A stretch of DNA of 7,918 nt from JBQCHF01 sp051953655 (GTDB lineage Bacteria; Actinomycetota; Actinomycetes; Motilibacterales; Motilibacteraceae). The stretch spans positions 1 to 7,918 of the forward strand of contig JBQCIO010000281.1 of the NCBI GenBank assembly GCA_051953655.1, written 5' to 3'. The translations under genes were made by a program, and so were the position numbers. Under the pieces are notes generated by a model that saw nothing but the letters and a program-made list of their open reading frames with translations, was not told the origin of the DNA and made no database searches. Shown piece by piece: positions 4,577-7,918 of this stretch; within the stretch, counting starts at the first letter, position 1, and every line of letters starts with the position of its first letter.

Positions 4577-5983
4577 ATGCCGGACGACCAGCACAACGTC
4601 CTCCCGCCTCCCGGCCCGGTATCCCCGCCTCCGGGCACGCACGCTCCGAGCACGGCCGCCGGCGCTGCCGCACCCGCCACCTCCGCCGGCAGCAGGCTCG
4701 ACCGCTACGTCGACCACTACGCCGCCCGCACCGCCACCATGACCGCCTCGGAGATCCGGGCGCTGTTCGCGGTGGCCAGCCGGCCCGAGGTGGTCTCGCT
4801 GGCCGGCGGCATGCCCTACCTGTCCGCGCTCCCGCTGGACGCCGTAGCCGGCACCCTGGACCGCCTCGTGCTCGAGCGCGGCACCACCGCCCTGCAGTAC
4901 GGCTCCGGCCAGGGCGACGAGGTGCTGCGCGAGCAGACCACCGAGGTGATGCGCCTGGTGGGCATCGAGGGCCACCCGGACGACGTCGTGGTCACCACCG
5001 GCAGCCAGCAGGCGCTCGACCTGGTCACCCGGATCTTCGTCGACCCCGGCGACGTCGTGCTCGCCGAGGCTCCGTCCTACGTCGGCGCGCTGCAGACCTT
5101 CCGCAGCTACCAGGCCGACGTGGTCCACGTGGCGATGGACGACAAGGGCCTGGACCCGGTGGCGCTGGAGGAGGCGCTGGTCCGGCTGCGCGGCGAGGGA
5201 CGCAAGGTCGCCTTCCTCTACACGATCCCGAGCTACCACAACCCGGCCGGGCTCTCCCAGCCCGAGCACCGCCGCGAGGAGGTTCTCGCGGTGGCGCAGC
5301 GGCACGGCCTGCTCATCCTCGAGGACGACCCCTACGGGCTCCTGGGCTTCGATGGCGCCCCGCTGCGCGCGCTGCGGGCCGACGACGCCGAGGGGGTCAT
5401 CTACCTCGGCTCGTTCAGCAAGACCTTCGCGCCCGGCTTCCGGGTCGGCTGGGCCCTCGCGCCGCACGGGGTGCGGGAGAAGCTGGTGCTGGCCAGCGAG
5501 GCGACCCAGCTGTGCCCGTCGGCGTTCAGCCAGCTGGCGGTCTCGGGCTACCTGGCCACCCAGGACTGGAAGGGGCAGATCGCCACCTTCCGCGACCTCT
5601 ACCGCGAACGCCGGGACGCCATGCTCGACGCCCTGGGCGCGGCCATGCCGGCCGGCACCACCTGGACGGTGCCCTCCGGGGGCTTCTACGTCTGGCTCAC
5701 GCTGCCCGAGGGGTTCGACGCACGGGCGATGCTGCCCCGTGCGGTCACCGCCAGGGTTGCCTACGTGCCCGGCCCCGCCTTCTACGCCGACGGCGACGGC
5801 GGCCGCTCGATGCGCCTGTCCTACTGCTTCCCGGACCCGGACCGGATCCGCGAGGGCGTGCGCCGGCTGGCCGGCGTCATCGAGGAGGAGATCGAGCTGC
5901 GGGACACCTTCGGTCCGCTGCCCGGCGCCGGTGCCCTCCGGCCGCGGCGCGACGGCGACGGGCCGGGCCCGGACCTCGCCTGA
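4577..5983 (+). CDS. PLP-dependent aminotransferase, class I/II (LysN / 2-aminoadipate aminotransferase-like)
   Basis: 468 residues of a fold-type I PLP enzyme that transfers an amino group between an amino acid and a 2-oxo acid. Seen: MTASEIRALFAVASRP followed by SLAGGMP at 74-80; GSQQALDLV at 142-150; HNPAG with Asn222; EDDPYG with Asp250 and Tyr253 contacting PLP; SFSKTFAPGFRVGW with catalytic Lys282 and Arg289; and PSGGFYVWL with Arg413 (SMRLSY), the likely carboxylate binder. These motifs place it nearest to LysN, aminoadipate and aromatic aminotransferases of the 'multiple substrate' group; the real substrate cannot be told. No DNA-binding domain precedes it, so it is not a MocR regulator. 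The first 38 residues are Pro/Ala-rich and probably disordered. CGGAG (4567-4571) 5 bases before ATG supports this start; the next in-frame ATG is codon 55, inside conserved sequence. The ligase gene follows after 94 bases. Confidence 0.92.
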   Translation: MPDDQHNVLPPPGPVSPPPGTHAPSTAAGAAAPATSAGSRLDRYVDHYAARTATMTASEIRALFAVASRPEVVSLAGGMPYLSALPLDAVAGTLDRLVLERGTTALQYGSGQGDEVLREQTTEVMRLVGIEGHPDDVVVTTGSQQALDLVTRIFVDPGDVVLAEAPSYVGALQTFRSYQADVVHVAMDDKGLDPVALEEALVRLRGEGRKVAFLYTIPSYHNPAGLSQPEHRREEVLAVAQRHGLLILEDDPYGLLGFDGAPLRALRADDAEGVIYLGSFSKTFAPGFRVGWALAPHGVREKLVLASEATQLCPSAFSQLAVSGYLATQDWKGQIATFRDLYRERRDAMLDALGAAMPAGTTWTVPSGGFYVWLTLPEGFDARAMLPRAVTARVAYVPGPAFYADGDGGRSMRLSYCFPDPDRIREGVRRLAGVIEEEIELRDTFGPLPGAGALRPRRDGDGPGPDLA

Positions 5984-5998
5984 CCCGGCCGGCGCGGC

Positions 5999-6024
5999 GG
6001 GCCGCACCCGTCACCGTGCGGTCC
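5999..6024 (+). terminator. Hairpin between aminotransferase and ligase genes
   Basis: GGGCCGCAC (5999-6007) pairs with GTGCGGTCC (6016-6024) over 9 bp including one G-U pair, with an 8-base loop. It lies 15 bases after the aminotransferase stop and could be a terminator or attenuator, lowering read-through into the ligase gene. No T-run follows. Confidence 0.45.
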
Positions 6025-6067
6025 GGCCTCGCCTGCACCGACCTCTGCCTGCATCTGTCTCGACCTC

Positions 6068-6072
6068 AGGAG
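6068..6072 (+). promoter_or_regulatory. Ribosome binding site of the ligase gene
   Basis: AGGAG lies 5 bases before GTG 6078. It fixes the start of the ATP-grasp gene, whose frame is open for hundreds of bases upstream without similarity. Confidence 0.7.
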
Positions 6073-6077
6073 CACCC

Positions 6078-7052
6078 GTGAGCGACCTTCCGCACGTCCT
6101 CGTCCTGGCCGGCGGCCTGTCCCACGAGCGCGACGTCTCGATCCGGTCGGGCCGTCGGGTCGCCGAGGCGCTGCGGGACGAGGGCCTGGAGGTGGAGGTG
6201 GCCGACGCCGACGCCGGCCTGCTGGCCCGGCTCGAGGGTCCGGCCGGCCCGGGCGGTCGGCCCGACGTCGTGCTGCCGGTGCTGCACGGCGCCGCCGGCG
6301 AGGACGGCGGCGTGCGCGAGGTCCTCGAGCTGGTCGGTCTGCCCTACGTCGGCTCCAGCCCCAGCGCCTGCCGGCTCGCCTTCGACAAGCCCACGGCCAA
6401 GGCGGTCGCCGCGGCCGCCGGACTGGCCGTGCCGGCCTCGGCCGCGCTGGCGCACGCGACCTTCCGCGAGCTCGGCGCGAGCCGGGTGCTCGCGGCGCTC
6501 GTCGAGCGGCTGGGGCTGCCGCTCGTGGTGAAGCCGGCCCGTGGCGGGTCCAGCCTGGGAATGACGGTCGTGCGCGAGGCCGCCGCGCTGCCGGCCGCCA
6601 TGGTCGCCGCCTTCGCCTACGGCGACACCGCGCTGGTGGAGCAGTACGTCGACGGCGTCGAGGTGGCGGTGGGTGTCGTGGAGGGCCCCGCGGGGGAGCC
6701 CGAGCCGCTGCCGGCGGTGGAGATCGTGCCGGACAGCGGCGTCTACGACTACGCAGCCCGCTACACGGCCGGCGCCACCGAGTTCTTCGTGCCGGCCCGC
6801 CTCGCCCCCGACGTGGCGCAGGGTGCGGCCGCGGCCGCGGTGACCGCCCACCGGGCGCTGGGGCTGCGCGACCTCAGCCGCACCGACCTGGTCGTCGACG
6901 AGGCCGGGACCCCGTGGTTCCTCGAGGTGAACGTGGCGCCGGGGATGACCGAGACGTCGTTGTTCCCGCAAGCAGTTTCGGCCGCCGGCCGGTCCCTCGG
7001 CGCGGTGTACCGGAGCCTGGTGGACGCCGCGCTGGCCCGCCGCCGGGACTGA
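6078..7052 (+). CDS. D-alanine-D-alanine ligase-like ATP-grasp enzyme
   Basis: 324 residues, similar in size to E. coli DdlB (306). Ddl enzymes join two D-alanines with ATP for the peptidoglycan stem. Seen: GGLSHERDVS at 12-21 with Glu17; HGAAGEDG at 70-77; DKPTAK at 103-108; ATP-grasp VKPARGGSS at 151-159; VEQYVDGVEVAV at 187-198; YDYAARY at 223-229; Arg268 and Asp270; and the magnesium and substrate loop LEVNVAPGMTETSL with Glu283, Asn285, Ser294 and Leu295. Tyr229 aligns with DdlB Tyr216, which favours D-Ala over D-lactate as second substrate. Unusual: the near-invariant Gln-Gly after GEDG is Arg80-Glu81, DdlB Lys215 is Arg228, and the SHSL motif reads ETSL. Many Actinobacteria have their main ddl elsewhere, so this may be a paralogue with a shifted substrate. 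GTG 6078 is set by AGGAG. It probably shares a unit with the aminotransferase and converges on parB. Confidence 0.85.
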   Translation: MSDLPHVLVLAGGLSHERDVSIRSGRRVAEALRDEGLEVEVADADAGLLARLEGPAGPGGRPDVVLPVLHGAAGEDGGVREVLELVGLPYVGSSPSACRLAFDKPTAKAVAAAAGLAVPASAALAHATFRELGASRVLAALVERLGLPLVVKPARGGSSLGMTVVREAAALPAAMVAAFAYGDTALVEQYVDGVEVAVGVVEGPAGEPEPLPAVEIVPDSGVYDYAARYTAGATEFFVPARLAPDVAQGAAAAAVTAHRALGLRDLSRTDLVVDEAGTPWFLEVNVAPGMTETSLFPQAVSAAGRSLGAVYRSLVDAALARRRD

Positions 7053-7057
7053 CCCTG

Positions 7058-7090
7058 CGGGCGGCTCACCCGACCGGAGCACTCCGCCCG
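7058..7090. terminator. Candidate two-way terminator between ligase gene and parB
   Basis: CGGGCGG (7058-7064) and CCGCCCG (7084-7090) form a 7-bp stem. An inner GCTC (7064-7067) and GAGC (7077-7080) can extend it past a small bulge. It lies in the 54-base gap between convergent genes, where both transcripts must end. Confidence 0.5.
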
Positions 7091-7106
7091 GAACGGGCCC
7101 CCCGGG

Positions 7107-7918
7107 TCAGGACGCGGCGCGCCCCTCGTCGTCGGGAGCCAGCAGGCCGACGATGCGCTCGAGGTCCGGGATGCTGGCGAACTCGATGGTGATCTTGCCG
7201 CGGTTGCGGCCGAGGTCCACCTTCACCCGGGTCTCGAACCGGTCCCCCAACCGCGCGGCGAGGTCCTGCAGGGCCGGGGCGACCGGCTTGCGGCCACGGG
7301 GCCGCGGTGCCGGGGCCCCGGGCACGTCGCCGAGGGCGACCATCTCCTCCACCGCGCGCACCGACAGGCCCTCGGCCACGATCCGCTGCGCGAGCCGGTC
7401 CTGGGCCTCGACCTCGTCCAGGCCGAGCAGCGCGCGGGCGTGCCCGGCGCTGATGACGCCGGCGGCCACCCGCCGCTGCACCGCCGGGGACAGCTTGAGC
7501 AGGCGCAGCGTGTTCGAGATCTGCGGCCGGGACCGGCCGATCCGCTGGGCCAGCACCTCGTGCGTGCAGCCGAAGTCCTTGAGCAGCTGGTCGTAGGCGG
7601 CGGCCTCCTCCAGCGGGTTGAGCTGGCTGCGGTGCAGGTTCTCCAGGAGCGCATCGCGCAGCAGGTCGCCGTCGTCGGTGGACCGCACGATGGCCGGGAT
7701 GCGCTCGAGGCCCGCCTCGCGGGAGGCGCGCCAGCGGCGCTCGCCCATGATGAGCTCGTAGCGGTCGCCCTCGCCGTCCGGCGCCGGGACGGCGCGCACC
7801 ACGACCGGCTGGAGCAGGCCCACCTCGCGGATGGAGTGTACGAGCTCGGCCATCGCCTCCTCGTCGAACACCTGCCTCGGCTGACGTGGGTTGGGCGAGA
7901 TGGCATCGAGCGGCAGCT
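7107..7918 (-). CDS. parB: Chromosome-partitioning protein ParB (N-terminus outside window)
   Basis: 269 complete codons are visible; the gene starts beyond the right edge. ParB binds parS sites near the origin, closes into a sliding CTP-bound clamp and works with ParA and SMC in segregation. Seen, from the N-terminal side: LPLDAISPNPRQPRQVF, the typical ParB opening; the CTP-binding boxes GLLQPVVVR, GERRWRAS (about 7722-7745) and ENLHRSQLNPLEEA (7602-7643); the helix-turn-helix region THEVLAQRIGRSRPQISNTL (about 7506-7565), which reads parS; a Pro/Arg linker near 7275-7335; and the C-terminal dimerisation domain to TGA at 7107-7109. All core motifs are intact, so it should be functional. A GTG at 7869-7871 is internal, not the start, because the conserved sequence continues upstream of it. 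By synteny, parA should lie just beyond the window and be co-transcribed. Confidence 0.97.
   Translation of the reverse strand, partial: LPLDAISPNPRQPRQVFDEEAMAELVHSIREVGLLQPVVVRAVPAPDGEGDRYELIMGERRWRASREAGLERIPAIVRSTDDGDLLRDALLENLHRSQLNPLEEAAAYDQLLKDFGCTHEVLAQRIGRSRPQISNTLRLLKLSPAVQRRVAAGVISAGHARALLGLDEVEAQDRLAQRIVAEGLSVRAVEEMVALGDVPGAPAPRPRGRKPVAPALQDLAARLGDRFETRVKVDLGRNRGKITIEFASIPDLERIVGLLAPDDEGRAAS

Noticed and set aside
5121..5136. parS-like site around CCACGTGG
   Set aside because: Only 9 of 16 positions match TGTTTCACGTGAAACA and the flanking TTT/AAA parts are absent; it lies within aminotransferase coding sequence.
4328..6007. 559-codon minus-strand frame opposite the aminotransferase
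   Set aside because: No recognisable domain; the plus-strand enzyme is complete, so this is an antisense shadow.
5352..6077. Plus-strand frame upstream and in phase with the ligase gene
   Set aside because: It overlaps the aminotransferase out of frame and is Arg/Pro/Ser-rich; the ligase begins at GTG 6078 behind AGGAG.
7869..7871. GTG as the parB start
   Set aside because: The frame remains open to the window edge and encodes the conserved ParB opening LPLDAISPNPRQPRQ.

Overview
The window comes from a very GC-rich actinobacterium. Codon third positions are almost all G or C, GTG starts are common, and ribosome sites are of the GGAG/AAGG type. The gene order (anti-sigma-like gene, trxB, trxA, cwlM-like amidase, GNAT gene, then parB on the opposite strand) is the conserved neighbourhood found beside the chromosome origin in Actinobacteria; in Mycobacterium tuberculosis it corresponds to Rv3912-Rv3917c. 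By that synteny parA and then oriC would lie beyond the right edge. The exact lineage cannot be read from the window. A Geodermatophilus- or Frankia-like relative is a guess.

Layout. Positions 1-588 (+) hold the C-terminal part of a probable membrane anti-sigma factor. Positions 589-769 are a regulatory spacer with a strong hairpin and a SigR/SigH-type promoter. Thioredoxin reductase (770-1759, +) and thioredoxin (1849-2175, +) follow as a two-gene unit, closed by a 14-bp hairpin whose 3' arm is tandemly duplicated. A spacer to 2442 precedes a CwlM-like peptidoglycan amidase without a signal peptide (2443-3624, +). A GNAT-family protein (3648-4352, -) converges on it. The divergent spacer 4353-4576 carries three 12-bp-phased direct repeats and a separate 8-bp inverted repeat. 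A PLP-dependent aminotransferase (4577-5983, +) and a divergent D-Ala-D-Ala-ligase-like ATP-grasp enzyme (6078-7052, +) follow. parB (7107-7918, -) runs off the right edge.

How the genes fit together. TrxB and TrxA form a complete NADPH-driven disulfide reductase system. Its upstream promoter resembles those used by the thiol-stress sigma factors SigR/SigH, and the flanking anti-sigma-like protein has two cysteines in its outer domain. The CwlM-like protein and the Ddl-like ligase point to cell-wall precursor metabolism, and ParB to origin segregation. The whole is mostly a known conserved core neighbourhood. I see no mobile element, CRISPR array, RNA gene or obvious novel defence system. The less explained parts are the regulatory repeats, the altered residues in the Ddl-like enzyme, the possible aminotransferase/ligase pairing, and the cysteine-bearing GNAT protein.
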